Notes: generated by a model from the sequence alone, not told the origin. DNA of 64,000 bases from Owenia fusiformis (GCA_903813345.2 CAIIXF020000001.1:32980866-33044865), one strand, 5' to 3'; numbered from the stretch's first letter, positions 36,033-48,051 are shown. Numbers and translations: made by a program.

Positions 36033-36231
36033 CTATTAGTACAGCTCCTAATGTTTCAAATATTGTAGCTAGAATACATGCTGTCCTTAGGGTAAGAACC
36101 CCCGACCCAACAGAGGTTCCAAACGAGTTAGCTACATCATTAGCACCAAGTCCAAATGCTAGCACAAAGGCTACAATAAATCCAACTATTACCATCCATA
36201 GGTACTCATTTGGTATTACAATCTCAACCAT
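36033..36231 (-). CDS. SLC20: Sodium/phosphate cotransporter SLC20 (PiT), first coding exon
   Basis: Read on the minus strand, 66 codons plus one base encode [20 protein letters not shown] followed by [35 protein letters not shown] and [11 protein letters not shown]. The [15 protein letters not shown] motif is the hallmark of the PiT/PHO-4 family and forms part of the sodium/phosphate site. YLWM..VGFI.AFVLAF is transmembrane helix 1 with an extracellular N-terminus, as in human PiT1/PiT2. ATG at 36231 was chosen because the longer frame starts only at TTG. The donor is ATAG|GTGAGTTT (phase 1). The product is a plasma-membrane sodium-dependent phosphate importer. SLC20A1 and SLC20A2 orthology cannot be separated from this stretch. 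Confidence 0.97.
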
Positions 36232-36691
36232 TGTAGGTTTTACAGTCAAGATGATCTGTATATTTCTATGTTGAGTTCTATTGATTATTTAGTTGCAAGA
36301 ACAAGTAAAAGTTCATATCGTTTTGGCTGTTATCTCACAAATATATACTTTGTTAAATAACCATCACATAAAAATGTTTGTTTATTATCAAGATTATATT
36401 CAGCTGTTGTTGATAAACAAATGTTTTGACAAAATTCCTCCTCACAAACGAATATGCCCTTGAACCAGAACAATCAATAGCACTAATGGAAGCACTGTCG
36501 GAAGCACTGATGATTGGATTCTGCTTTCTAATACTGCTGGTTTGTTTTCTTATGTTGAGAGAACCAACAACATCTGTTTAAGAGATGACAACCTCAGTTT
36601 TTGTTTGAGGATCAATTCGGTGTCTTATGTAGGTATACTGCAGTATAGTAATTAAATCTTGTGAATTCCTGACCACTTTCAGCAGAAAAAC
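36232..36691 (-). other. Probable SLC20 5' untranslated exon part
   Basis: A strong acceptor on the minus strand, CTTTTTTTTCCAG|GTTTTT, ends at 36692. If used, the exon would run 36691-36033 with about 460 bases of untranslated leader before the ATG. The promoter and any first non-coding exon are then further upstream. This is inferred from splice-site quality alone. Confidence 0.45.
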
Positions 36692-36766
36692 CTGGAAAAA
36701 AAAGTTGAACTCTTAGCTACATTTTATTAGGTTGGGACTGGGGTAGGGCAAAATCAGTACAAAACA

Positions 36767-36984
36767 ACAACAACGACAACACCAAAGCGTAGCGAATCCC
36801 ATCGAACAGAAATAGCTGGCATTTTTACAAACGAAGCGCAAATATCATAAAACAACACACCAGAAAGGCCACCATTTTTAAAATGGTTGCTCACTAGCCA
36901 AGTTGTCATCAGAAGAAATAATATGCTTTTAATTAACCACCTCTACAATTTTTGGAAAATCGCACACATACTTGTAAAATAACC
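36767..36984 (+). mobile_element. Family A element, left part
   Basis: It starts ACAACGACAACACCAAAGCG with AATCCCATCGAAC and continues into core sequence ending GTAAAATAAC. There the 7-kb insertion begins; the rest of the same element resumes at 43975. Confidence 0.85.
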
Positions 36985-37350
36985 AGGCCTGTCAACTGTC
37001 CCGCAATTTGCGTATTTGTCACGCATTTGCTGAAGAATTTGAAGTCACGCCAGTTATTTTTGCGTGACAGAAAATGTCACGCAAATACGCATTTTACCTG
37101 GTAATTGTCAAGCAAAAATATTTATGTTGAAAAATTTCTAAAAAAGATCGTCTACACAGCAAAAATACGAACGCCGGAAAAAAAAGTACGCATTACGTTC
37201 GGACTTTTCACGCGAATTACGTATATGTCACACATTCCGTTCGAAATTTTTCGTACCTACCCCCCCCCCCCCCCCCCGCAGATGGATGTTTGAAACGCGA
37301 GCGTAGCGAGCGCGAAAAATTTGAGGTGTTCAAAATGTGGCAAGATGTAA

Positions 37351-38683
37351 CTAGAAAAACAGCAACTCCACGGAGTAGCAAATCCCACCGAACAAAACAA
37401 TACTGGTATTTGAATTATCAAAATTATGTTTTTATGAATCATGGTTGCCATTTTGAAATTCAGCTGTCATCTTTAAATTTCTTCCTTAGCAGAGCTCCTA
37501 TGTCCCAAGGCATCAGCACATTCAATTTAATCAAAATCCGTCAACTGGTACTTGGGTTATCAAGGATTACATGTTTAATGAAAAATGGCTAAGGTTTCAA
37601 TAAATAGCAGCCACCTTGAAAATTTCTTCTCAAGCAGAACTCCTTTATCTCTAGGCATCAGAATATAAAATTTGAAGTAAATCCGTCCAATGGTATTTGA
37701 GTTATCAAAGATTAACTTTTTCTATGAAAAATGCCAGCCATTTTGAAATTCAGCTGATGCCTTTGAAATTTCTTCTGAAGCAGATCTCCTTTTCCCCTAA
37801 ATATCAGCATATAAAATTGGAACCAAATCCATCCACTGGTATTTCAGTTATTAATGATTACGTTTTTTTTTACGAAAAATGGTGGCCATTTTGAAATTCA
37901 GTGGCCATCTTGAAAATATTTTCTTGAGTAGAACTTGTTTGTCTCTAGGCATCAGCATATAGAATTAGAACTAAACCCATCAACTGGTATTTGAGTTATC
38001 AAAGGTTACGTTCTTTTACGAAAAATGGCGGCCATTTTGAAATTTAGCAGCCATCTTAAAAATCCCTTCTCGAGCAGAGCTCCTATGTCCCTAGGCATCA
38101 GCATGTAAAATTTGAACCAAATCCATTCGATGGTATTTGAGTTATCAAGCATAACGTTTTTTCACGAAAAATGGCCGCCATTTTGAAATATGGTGGCCAT
38201 CTTGAAAATGTCTTCTTGAGCAAGGCTCCTTTGTACCCAGGCAACAGCATATAAAATCTGAAGCAAATCCATCCACTAGTATTTGAGTTATCAAAGATTG
38301 TATTTTTTCCGAAAAATGGCCGCCATTTTTAAATATGGCGGCCATCTTGAAAATGTCTTCTTGGGCAAGGCTCCTTTGTACTCAGGCAACAGCATACAAA
38401 ATTTAAACCAAATCCATCCACTAGTATTTGAGTTATCAAAGATTATATTTTTTCGGAAAAATGGCCGCCATTTTGGATTTAGCGGCCATATTGAAAATTC
38501 CTTCTCGAGCAGAGGTCCTACACCCATAAGGCATAAGCCTATAAAATTTGAATGAAATCCGTCAACCGGTATTTGAGTTATTCCCCGGACACACGAACGG
38601 ACGGACGGACGAACGGACGGACGAACGGACAGACGGACGGACGGCTTTTCTATATCCCCCTCGAACTTCGTTCGGTGGGATAA
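37351..38683 (+). mobile_element. Family B element, ~8-unit tandem core
   Basis: It begins AACAGCAACTCCACGGAGTA with CAAATCCCACCGAAC and ends CGAACTTCGTTCGGTGGGAT. Units of about 160 bp carry AAAATGGCCGCCATTTTGAA, TCTTCTTGAGCA and GGTATTTGAGTTATCAAAG. A GGACGGACGGACGAACGGAC tract (38595-38642) lies just before the terminal hairpin. Nested in the 7-kb element. Confidence 0.9.
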
Positions 38684-39101
38684 TAAACTAAACTAGTTAA
38701 AAGCATTATACTGACCATTTGGTGCAAATTTCATCTAAATCTGAGCAATAATGACAAAGTTAGGGACCAAACACTGAAAATAGCTCCGAAAAGTGGGCAT
38801 AGCAACACGTTATCGGATTAAGAATTGCCAACTCAATATTTCCTGATTGCATTATCCATCACCTTACATTCTGTGTGAATTTCATCTAAATCTAAGCAAT
38901 AATGACAGAGATAGGGGCCATATACTGAAAAGAGCCCCTAAAAGTGGGCGTGGCATATTTACTTGGTTACCATAGCAACGCTGTCGCGGATTCAGAATTG
39001 CCAACATCATTTTTCTTGGTAAGTATCACGTATAGTTCATGAAAATATATGTCGCTTATCTCGCCTCTAAAAAGGACGTGGAATGACCTTTGCTCACATA
39101 C
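38684..39101. repeat. Two-unit direct repeat, ~165 bp
   Basis: AAATTTCATCTAAATCTGAG / GAATTTCATCTAAATCTAAG and AAAGTGGGC(A/G)T(A/G)GC recur about 165 bp apart, followed by GATT(A/C)AGAATTGCCAAC. Non-coding. Confidence 0.65.
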
Positions 39102-39824
39102 TAAAGGAGCACGTAGGTTATTGCAAACAATTTCAAACGATTCTAACTTGAATTATGACTATTTTCTGATCATGAACATGTGTGTATCTTTAAGATCCAT
39201 TCATTATCTTCAAGAAAAGTATATATATTGATAATTTAGTTAATCAGACCTAAGTAATATTGAAGGGGCAATGGGCCAATCAACATACTTTTTCAAAAAT
39301 GTTGACCTAATTTTCACCAAAAATGCAACCTTTTATTATATTGTTGAATGCATAATTAGAATGTGCTTTGAGACATGTTTGATTTCCTAAAAGTAAAAGT
39401 TGATTGCTCCAGGGACTTTACAGATACTGAATTTGAATGACCAAAATGAACTGAAACCAATGGATAGCATGAGATTTTTCAATGGAGAAATAACATGGGG
39501 AACATTTATCTTAAAGCAATTAAGTTTTTCTTTCAAGAACTATTTGATACATCAAAATAGAGAATAGTAATGCATTAAACATTGTAAAAATTGATTGCAT
39601 TTTTGGTGAAAATGGGGTCAACATCTTTGAAAAAGTGTGTTGATGGGTTGATTGCAAGTTAAATATCTCCTAGTTTGTTTGACTTTATTATTACTGTATA
39701 TAATTTTCTTTGAGATAATGAATTGATCTAAAAGATAAACCTGTCTTCATTGTCAGAAAATAGTCATAATCCAAGATATAACCTTCTGAAATTGTTTGCG
39801 ATAACCTACGTGCTCCTTTGGAAA
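39102..39824. mobile_element. Palindromic element, ~720 bp
   Basis: AAAGGAGCACGTAGGTTAT and ATAACCTACGTGCTCCTTT are perfect inverted ends. The arms continue inward (for example ATTATGACTATTTTCTGA with TCAGAAAATAGTCATAAT, and GTTGACC...TTTTCACCAAAAATGCA with TGCATTTTTGGTGAAAATGG). It is almost entirely a hairpin, with no coding sequence. The target duplication was not resolved. Confidence 0.85.
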
Positions 39825-40599
39825 ATCAAATTTTATCACTTTAATGTGAATCTATGATGGAATTTTATTATGTAAAAGGGATGTATATGTTATAAATTGG
39901 GTTTTGACGGATTTTGTTCATCAGTCTATGGAATACTGAATTTGGATTTTTCTTAAAATGGTTAAAGTCCTGTTTTTTGTAAAAAGTGATTAAAACTGCT
40001 GATGGTGATGGTTTGTGTTTTTCAAAAGTTTACGCTTCCACACAAGAGACTGAGTTTTCTAGGTCTAATATTCGCTAATGGATTGAATAAACGTTTCAAA
40101 CTACCATATATGTTTACGGTAAAACCTGTGGTTTTTAGATTTGATACTTTATGTCATATTCATGTGAGGAAAGGCAGGGAATCAGAATGAATGCTATTAA
40201 AGACGGGAAATTATATTTTTGTACTTGGCATTTAGGGTTAGCGTCAATCAGTGAAGGCTAATTATTTTAATCAATACGCAGCATTAGTATTTTTCCTCGC
40301 GATTTCTCTCATTTAATTCAAAATGATGAATGTGATGAATTTCGAACTTCTGGTCAATATTTTCGAAATGAAAAGTTTAAAAATATTTTTGTTTCATTAA
40401 TTATTGTGTCTATTTAACTTATTTTGTAAAAATATGTTGTATGAACGTTAACAACACCATCAACTATCAAAACCATCACATTTGGAGAAGAATAGCGTAG
40501 TAAACTCGCTCAGTGCACATCTAGGGTTAATCTGATAGATCGTATAAACACCGATTTAGTTTTAATCGAAAAGAACTATTTATAGTCCTTGAAAATGCT

Positions 40600-40745
40600 C
40601 AGATTGCACCAAATAATGTCTTCAAAAAAAATTTCCCAAGGGAACATGCCCCCGGACTCCCAAATTGCTCGCCCATCAGCCACGTCCATATTTCCTGCGC
40701 CACCTATATTTTCTGGAAAACGCACCCCCCCCCCTTTCAAATATG
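40600..40745. repeat. Dispersed-repeat-like fragment with C tract
   Basis: AAATTTCCCAAGGGAACATG followed by CCCCCGGACTCCC and a run of ten C residues. By recollection this resembles a repeat common in invertebrate genomes. It lies just downstream of the ATXN7L3 exon in gene orientation. Confidence 0.35.
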
Positions 40746-40798
40746 ATCCGATGCCCCTGTATTACTCTATCTCTATGAAACTTTGCTAAAGTACCCAC

Positions 40799-40967
40799 CT
40801 TCTACTGGCAATTCTAGAGCTGTTTCTGCCCATGCCCATACATTTCTCTAGGTGTGGAGCAAATCTTGAAGCAGCCAAGTTCCTACTACAGTTAGGACAT
40901 ATGCACTCTAACTGCTTTTTCTGGGGCAGCTGACCAAAAACATCTAGGCCTACCTGGTCTACAATAC
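40799..40967 (-). CDS. ATXN7L3: ATXN7L3/Sgf11 zinc-finger exon (SAGA DUB module)
   Basis: This 169-bp minus-strand exon encodes [20 protein letters not shown] followed by [20 protein letters not shown] and [15 protein letters not shown]. The C-X2-C...H-X3-C finger with the run [12 protein letters not shown](M/L)[10 protein letters not shown] is diagnostic of Sgf11/ATXN7L3, which anchors the Ubp8/USP22 deubiquitinase in SAGA and contacts the nucleosome acidic patch. The acceptor is TTCCATTGTAG|GT (40968-40969) and the donor AGTAGAAG|GTGGGT (after 40799); exon phases are 1 in and 2 out. All metal ligands and conserved basic residues are intact, so the exon is under constraint or recently copied. 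No other ATXN7L3 exon was found. It lies within a 7-kb segment with transposon ends, so it may be a captured copy rather than the resident gene. Confidence 0.95.
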
Positions 40968-41177
40968 CTACAATGGAACAGTGGACAGGTTGAGGTATCA
41001 ATATGAATGTGAATGCATGTGGAACAAAAAAGTGTGAACTAGAAGTAAATTCGATGTAAACTCAATGCAAAATAAGGTGTACACAGTTGCTCTGAGGCCC
41101 AGGAATATGTTTAAAATGTTTGAAAAGTCCCCTAGTGTACTGAGTTGGTAATGTGTGGTGTATACATGTATATTAAT

Positions 41178-42090
41178 AGAGAGGTAGTTCACTTCGATAG
41201 TGTTCTACACGAGAAAATCCAGGGGTCACTATGTTCATATCAGTGTATCTTGGTACATACAGCATATGTTTCTTTAACATTACAGGAAACCCTCGTCAAC
41301 ATATAAAACTTAATAATTAAACAAAGAAATAAGAACAGTTTATCACAACAACCGACGTATAAGGTAAATTGTTATGAACAACCGAAGTCTGCCAGGACAC
41401 TTTGGATGATTACTAAGAGATGAAGGCGGAACTGCATTTTGATTGGTTGTTCATTTTGGATTTGAAAGTTCCATTTTAGGTATTTTTAGTTGTAAATAAA
41501 TTCTGAAATAATATGTTTATGTTTTTTTGTATTTTTAGATATGATTGAATAATAAAGGGGTCTTCAATATTTATTTTTCATTTAATTACACTGTGATGCT
41601 ACGTAATTTCCCGGGAAATGAAATTGGGATTTTACCCTCATTTTCTGCAAATGTGTCAATCTTTTTTAACCTAATTGACAATCCCTGGTATATTTTATCT
41701 TTTTCTTTCAAACAGAAGTCGTATAAAACTAAGATATTCGTAAGAATCAACATATCTGCATAAAAGTTTTAGTTCGTAAGTGAATTTTAAAGATGGCGGC
41801 CGGTATAAATAACTTGACCTCTTGATGACGTAGAGGTCATTTCTAAGCCAATGAAAAGCGTTGAAATAATTCACTTCTTCTTGACCTGGGAAAAGTGTCC
41901 TGGCAGAGTTCGCAAGCGTGTTTCTTTGCGTTTTTAACTACGATGAGAAAAGAAAGATGTCAGGATTGTAGAAATTACCAAAGAAAATCATTCCTGGACC
42001 TTCATGGCGAAAGAATTTTGTGGTTTCGTCAAGTGCGAACGAAATACAGTTGGATTAGGGATCCTACTGATTGAAGTGACCTACCTCTCT
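41178..42090. mobile_element. Possible foldback element, ~910 bp
   Basis: AGAGAGGTAGTTCACTTCGAT on the left and ATTGAAGTGACCTACCTCTCT on the right are inverted. An inner inverted pair CTGCCAGGACACTTT / AAAGTGTCCTGGCAG (41389-41403, 41892-41906) supports longer arms. Spacing of the arms is unequal. The loop contains AAAGATGGCGGCCGGTATAAATA (YY1-like motif plus TATA-like box) and a 44-codon frame at 41942-42076 of unknown meaning. Confidence 0.45.
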
Positions 42091-42682
42091 TTTACTATAT
42101 TACTTACATTGAATAAGACTGATTTTTTATTAATAACAATAAGACTGATTTTTTATTAATGACTGTATACCCGGGCCTCAGCAGTTGCTCATTGACATGT
42201 GAAAATGGTCATCGAAAACTCGGTGTAAACTTGCTCCAGTCTAGCGCAGGGCAAATGCCAGTAGTGCAATAGTAGCCGGGCTACATTGTTGTGGACAATA
42301 GTCAAAATTATTAACCTACAATGGTATAAACATTTTTGTCATCTGAGAATATGTTCCAGATGGAAACTGGATGTAAACTGAAGGTGTAAACTAACTTCTT
42401 TGCATATGATATTGGTCCACAGCAAAGTTAATGCCCCTCTACTGGACATTCACTTGTCAAGTGCAAAAAAACATTTATCAAGCAGCTGCTGCAATGCTAT
42501 GCTGAAACTGCTTCACAAACAAAATCATCCTTATTACACCCCTACCAGATGGTTTCACTCTCTAGTTGGTTTTATATCAGTAATCTTTCCACCAATTAAC
42601 ACTTTGCATTATGTTAACATGTTTAAGACCTCTCCTGACCATATTCCACTAATTTTATTCAATTTTCTAGCATACAGTAGTA

Positions 42683-43845
42683 AACCAGAACAACGGCAAC
42701 GCCAAAGCGTAGCGAATCCCATCGAACATTTTTCAAAAGGGGCACCTTCTACTAAAAGTCTCATTAGACAGTGTGCCATGCTTATAGTATTCACATACCA
42801 AATATGAACAAAATCGCTCCACTACTTTTCGAGTTATAGTAAAATACGTTAAAATGGCCGCCTTCTACCAAAAGTGGCATTAGACAGTGTGCCATGCTTA
42901 TACGTATTCACGTACCAAATATGAACAAAATCGCTCCACTACTTTTCGAGTTATAGTAAAATAAGTTAAAATGGCAGCCATTTTTCAAAATGTCCGCCAT
43001 TTTTCAAAATGGCCGCCTTCTACCAAAAGTGTCATTAGACAGTGTGCCATGCTTACAGTATTCACATACCGAATATGAACAAAATCGCTCCACTACTTTT
43101 TGAGTTATAGTAAAATACGTTAAAATGGCGGCCATTTTGAAAAAAATGACCGTCCTCTACCAAAAGTGTCATTAGACAGTGTGCCATGCTTATACGTATT
43201 CACATACCAAATATGAACAAAATCGCTCCACTACTTTTCGAGTTTTAGTAAAATAAGTTAAAATGGCGGCCATTTTTCAAAATGCCCGCCATTTTTCAAA
43301 ATGGCCACCTTCTACCAAAAGTGTCATTTGACAGTGTGCCATGCTTATAGTATTCACACACCAAATATTAACAAAATCGCTCCACTACTTTTCGAGTTAC
43401 AGCAAAAATCGTAAAATAATGAGAAATGGCCGCCATTTTTCAAGATGGCTGCCATGTGCTTTTTTAATATCTACATTTCTAGCTTTATTAATGTCCTATA
43501 TAATTTTTTTTACATTTAAAACATATTGCTATTACAGTTTTACATATTGCACCTAAATTACTGTAAAATCGGCACTAAAATGGCCGCCATTTTTAAATGA
43601 GCGGCCATTTTGAAAATCGGCTTTCGAGCAGAACTTCTACCCCCATAGGGTATATGTATACAAAATATGAATAAAATCGGGCCAACGGTATTTGAGTTAT
43701 TGCCCGGACGGACGGACGGACAGACGTACGTACGGACGGATGGACGTACGTACGGACGGACAGACAGACGTACGTACGTACGGACGGACGGACGGACGGA
43801 CGGAGGCGTTCCCTATATCCCTCCGAACTTCGTTCGATGGGATAA
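42683..43845 (+). mobile_element. Family A Helitron-like element, complete
   Basis: It begins AACAACGGCAACGCCAAAGC with GAATCCCATCGAAC and ends GAACTTCGTTCGATGGGATA. About seven core units contain GTGTCATTAGACAGTGTGCC and ATGAACAAAATCGCTCCACT. A GGACGGACGTACGTAC tract (43696-43804) sits before the terminal hairpin. Nested in the 7-kb element. Confidence 0.92.
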
Positions 43846-43974
43846 TAAAATGTAAACAAAGGTGTTCAAAATTTGGATCAAGGTGTTCAGATTTGGACCA
43901 AGATGTCCACATTTTGAGGGGAGGTGTTCAACATTTCCAAGTCACTCATGTTAGGTGTTCCCAAGTTGACAGGC

Positions 43975-44941
43975 CTGAATAGCACACATAAAAATGGTGG
44001 CCATTTTTCAAAATGGCCGACTACTCCCCAAAGTTTTATTAGACAATGTGCCAGGCTTAAAGTATTCACATGTCAAATATTAACAAAATCGCTCCACTAC
44101 TTTTCGAGTTATAGTAAAATACGTTAAAATGGTGGCCATTTTTCAAAATGGCCACCTTCTACCAAAAGCGTCATTAGAAATAGACAGTGTGCCATGCTTA
44201 TAGTATTCACATACCAAATATGAACAAAATCGCTCCACTACTTTTCGAGTTATAGTACAATACATTAAAATGGCGGCCATTTTTCAAAATTGTTTTCAAA
44301 ATGGCCGCCTTCTACCAAAAGTGTCAAAGGACAGTGTGCCATGCTTATAGTATTCACATACCAAATATGAACAAAATCGCTCCACTACTTTTCGAGTTAT
44401 AGTAAAATGCGTTAAAATGGTGGCCATTTTGAAAAATGGCCGCCTTCTACCAAAAGTGTCTTTAAACAGTGTGCAATGCTTATAGTATTCACATACCAAA
44501 TATGAACAAAATAGCTCCACTATTTTTTGAGTTACAGCCAAAATCGTAAAATGACGAGTAAAGGCCGCCATTTTTCAAGATGGCTGCCATTGGCTTCTTT
44601 AATATCTACATTTGTAGCATTATTAATGTCCTTTATAATTTTTTTTACATTTAAAACATATTGCTATTACAGTTTTACATATTGCACCTAAGTTACTGTA
44701 AAATCGTCACTAAAATGGCCACCATTTTGAAATGAGCGGCCATTTTGAAAATCGGCTTTCGAGCAGAACTTCTACCCCCATAGGGTATATGTGTACAAAA
44801 TATGAACAAAATCGGTCCAACGGTATTTGAGTTCTTGCCTGGACGGACAGACGGACAGACGGACGGACGTACGTGCGTACATACGGACGGACGGACGGAG
44901 GCGTTCCCTATATCCCTTCGAACTTCGTTCGATGGGATAAT
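43975..44941 (+). mobile_element. Family A element, right part
   Basis: Core sequence resumes with AATAGCACACATAAAAATGG directly after the 7-kb insertion. The copy ends in a GGACGGACAGACGGAC tract and AACTTCGTTCGATGGGATAA. Joined to 36767-36984 it makes one full family A element. Confidence 0.85.
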
Positions 44942-44952
44942 CAAGTATTAAC

Positions 44953-46362
44953 AGACTTGCCAACCTTCCGTTTTATTACGGGAATCTCCCGTAAATGTTT
45001 TGTTTTTCCGTAAAAAATACCAAACTCCCGTACTGTTTTCTCCCGTAAAAACTCCCGTACCGTATTTCTACTAAAATCTCCCATAATTTCTTTTAAAAAT
45101 ATGGCCGTAAAATCTCCCGTATTTTTGCTGAAATCTCCCGTAAAATCTCCAGTATTCTGGTATAACTCCCGTAAAATCTCCCATATTCTTGGTATTACTC
45201 CCGTAAAATCTCCTGTTTTCTGGTATAACTCCCGTAAAATCTCCCGTATTCTTGGTAAAACTCCCGTAAAATCTCAGTTTTTTGCTGTCGAAATCTACTG
45301 TATTTAAAAGGAATTTGACAAATTTGTGACCTTGATTATTGCAGGCACGCTTCTTTCTTTTACTTCAAGAAGGATTGGCTCCCATGGTTCACTATCGATA
45401 CTTTCATAAATAACTTAGTACTTCATTCCCATGATTCAAATTGCTTTTCTGCGATCAGTTCGGTATAATTTCGCACACCAAATGTCCACAAACGGGGGCC
45501 AGTTCATATTCTGTCGGGAGAATACATTTTGTTTTTATATGGCGCTAAACAAAATATTCCCGCAATAAAAGGCGCATTATGGGTAGGGAATGCTGTGAAA
45601 TAATGAAAGTAAGTGACATCTAAGATTATAAGTTCTAATTAATTTATTAACTGCTGGATGTAATGCTCATGCGCGAAAAACCGAACTACTATCTACTTTA
45701 CACCAGTGTTGTGTTGGAGAAGTATATACATGGTAGAGGATACCACCACCACATTTTTTCATAAATCTAGTTAACTCCAGTTTTTTCAAAATCTACTGTA
45801 AAAACTCACCTTTTTTAAGAAATCTACCGTAAAAACTCATGTTTCTTCAAAATTGATCCTAAAAACTCCTGTTTTTCAAAATCTACTGTAGAAACTCCTG
45901 TTTTTTAAAAATCTACCTTAAAAACTCCAGTTTTTTCAGAATCTACCGTAAAAACTCCCGTTTTTTTTAAAAAATCTACCGCAGAAACTCCAGTTTTTTC
46001 AAAACCTACCGTAAAAACTCCCATTTTTTCAGAAGCTACCGCAAAAACTCCTGTTTTTCTGAAATCTTCTGTAAAAAAAGTCACGTATTTTAAAATTTAC
46101 CGCGAAAAATACCCTTTTTTAAAAATCTCCCGTAAAAACTCCCGTTTTTTCAAAATCTCACGTAAAAACTAGTTTTTTTTCAAAATTTACCGCAAAAACT
46201 CCAGTTTTTTTAAATCTCCTGTAAAAACTACCGTTTTTTCAAAAATCTCCCTTAAAAACTCACGCTTTTTTCAAAAAACTCACGCAAAAACTTCACTAAA
46301 CCACTACGCAATTTTTTTTTAAATCTCCCGAAAACTTTTCATTTTAGGTTGGCAAGTTTGTA
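44953..46362. mobile_element. TIR element with CTCCCGTAAAA repeats
   Basis: ACTTGCCAACCT and AGGTTGGCAAGT are perfect 12-bp inverted ends. Inside, dozens of CTCCCGTAAAATCTCC-type repeats form two arrays (44965-45300 and 45770-46330) around a unique block (45310-45700). Part of that block (ATTCCCATGATTCAAATTGC, CCGCAATAAAAGG(C/T)GCATT) recurs near 56285-56500. The target duplication was not resolved. Confidence 0.75.
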
Positions 46363-47384
46363 TATACATACTGTTTCAAAGTGAGTTGAATCGAGAAAAT
46401 ATTAGGGTTTAATCATATCATACTATAAACATGACTAAGACGTGCGAGGTGGGGAAATAAATTTTTGGCGTTCAGAAAACGCAGCCGAGTTTTCAGTTCT
46501 GCGTCCCTCTACTAAATTTTGGTGAATTTTGGCAAAAAACGTCATCGCTGAAAGGCCAGCATTCAGTAACTACAAAATTGTTGAAATAACAAAGTATACT
46601 TACTGAAGTAAAAATCATTATTATTGTTTACTACCTTGATTCTTTTTAAGATTGTAGATTTAATAAACTCCATCGATCTAAAGAACTACTTTTAAGATAA
46701 TGAAACAGATCATCATTCTTTTAACTGATACTTTTTGTACTTCTTCCAAATTCCTCTGGTTTACCCCATCTCTAAACATTTACGTAATTATGACGTAAGC
46801 ATTTAAATGCTTGATAACATTCAACACAGGAATACTGAGAATGCACACGTAAAGGTCATGTTGCAGAAGGTGAAATAATTGTAGTTTCATAATTCATAAA
46901 CTTGCTGCTAAGTTATGGCATACACTATACTGTTTATGCCAGGATATAACTAGTATGTATCCAACAGACTGACGAGAAGTACTACTGTCCTGTGGAAATT
47001 GCAGTGAAATTTTTTGCACAAAATTATCAATTACAGGAACCATTTCTTCAATAAAATAAACATTACAAAAATTCAATTAAGTAGTAAGATACATTTAAAT
47101 GCAAAAATGCAATAAAAGTAAACAACATACTGTCAAGTGGAAATAAAACTAGTTGAAGTAACAAATAATCAATATGCAAATTAATTCACTCCATCGGCCA
47201 TTTTGAATAGCACTTCCTAAATAAACAAATATTTTGAATAACCAAATCTTAACATAGGTTGCTTATACGTAGTCTGAATATATTCAGACTAAATAGGATA
47301 TAGTCTAAGGATATAACTAGCAGTAGCATACTGGCTAAAAATACATTGTTTGTACTGTAAAACACCTCATTTTATCCCCTTCTT
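46363..47384. other. No recognised feature
   Basis: AT-rich sequence; short open frames only and no match to repeat families in this window. Confidence 0.5.
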
Positions 47385-47670
47385 CAGGCCTGTCAACTTG
47401 GTAGGTAAGAAATATTTCAGGCAAAATGCGTGACATAAACTGTATCCGCGTGAAAAGTCCGAATGAAATGCGTTTCGTTTTTTTTCGTTGTTCGGTTTTG
47501 TGGCATATTGCCGATCATTTTTCAAAATTTTTCTACAGGAATATTTTTGCTGGTCAATGATCAGGTAAAATGCGTATTTGCGTGACATACTCTGTCACGC
47601 AAAAAAAAACTAGTGTGAATTTTCCAAATGCGTGACAAATACACAAATTGCGAGACAGTTGGACGGCCTG
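47385..47670. mobile_element. 286-bp deletion derivative of the 7-kb element
   Basis: Ends CAGGCCTGTCAACTTGG and CAGTTGGACGGCCTG with subterminal GTCACGCAAATACGC-like motifs match the two ends of 36985-43974 in opposite orientation. The flanks CTTCTT (47379-47384 and 47671-47676) are a perfect 6-bp duplication. It shows that this end pair moves as a unit. Confidence 0.88.
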
Positions 47671-47676
47671 CTTCTT

Positions 47677-48051
47677 GCAAACAGGAGAAGGTAGTAGGAA
47701 TACTGACTCATATACTCGGGATTTACTCACATTTGTGCAAATTGTGCTCTGGTTCTTATTTATGGTTTAGCGAGTCGACCGTTGATTGGTTTAAAACTAG
47801 GTCAATTTGAAAACTTTGAAAACCAAGATGTAAGTTTTCGACAAAAGGAGGTGCGCAAAGGAGGAAATATGTCATCAATTGAATCATGGGGTTTTCCCTC
47901 CACTTGTGGTGACCATAAATAATGACTAACACTATGAAAATGACATTCTGTCACATATGACATAAATTCTTACCTCAGTGAATTGAGTGCTCTATTTTCT
48001 CCCGTCTCGGAACGTACAAATATAGTGGAATTTGTGTCCGTAATGACATGG
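47677..48051. other. No recognised feature
   Basis: Spacer without recognised repeat or gene. Confidence 0.5.

Larger units (their letters stand above)
36985..43974. mobile_element. 7-kb composite DNA transposon with 6-bp duplication
   Basis: The outer ends CAGGCCTGTCAACT (36985) and AGTTGACAGGCCTG (43974) are perfect 14-bp inverted repeats. The flanks AATAAC (36979-36984) and AATAGC (43975-43980) look like a 6-bp target duplication with one change. The same site is uninterrupted in the family A copy near 26455 (AAAATAACACACATAAAAAT). A 286-bp relative with both ends, subterminal GTCACGCAAATACGC motifs and its own 6-bp duplication CTTCTT lies at 47385-47670. Inside are a family B element, two foldbacks, a family A element and the ATXN7L3 exon. 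No transposase was recognised. Confidence 0.75.

Noticed and set aside
36232-36249. N-terminal extension of the SLC20 first exon (TVKPT)
   Set aside because: The longer frame starts at TTG, not ATG. The ATG at 36231 gives the usual short N-terminus before helix 1.
41942-42076. 44-codon plus-strand frame starting MRKERCQDCRNYQRK
   Set aside because: Protein-like but short, within a possible foldback loop, with no known domain or splice partner; not listed as a gene.
43593-43982. Arg/Thr/Asp-Gly-rich and Val-Arg-Pro-Ser-rich frames
   Set aside because: They are translations of the GGACGGACGTACGTAC tract at the 3' end of a family A element; the same artefact occurs at each RGAC tract.
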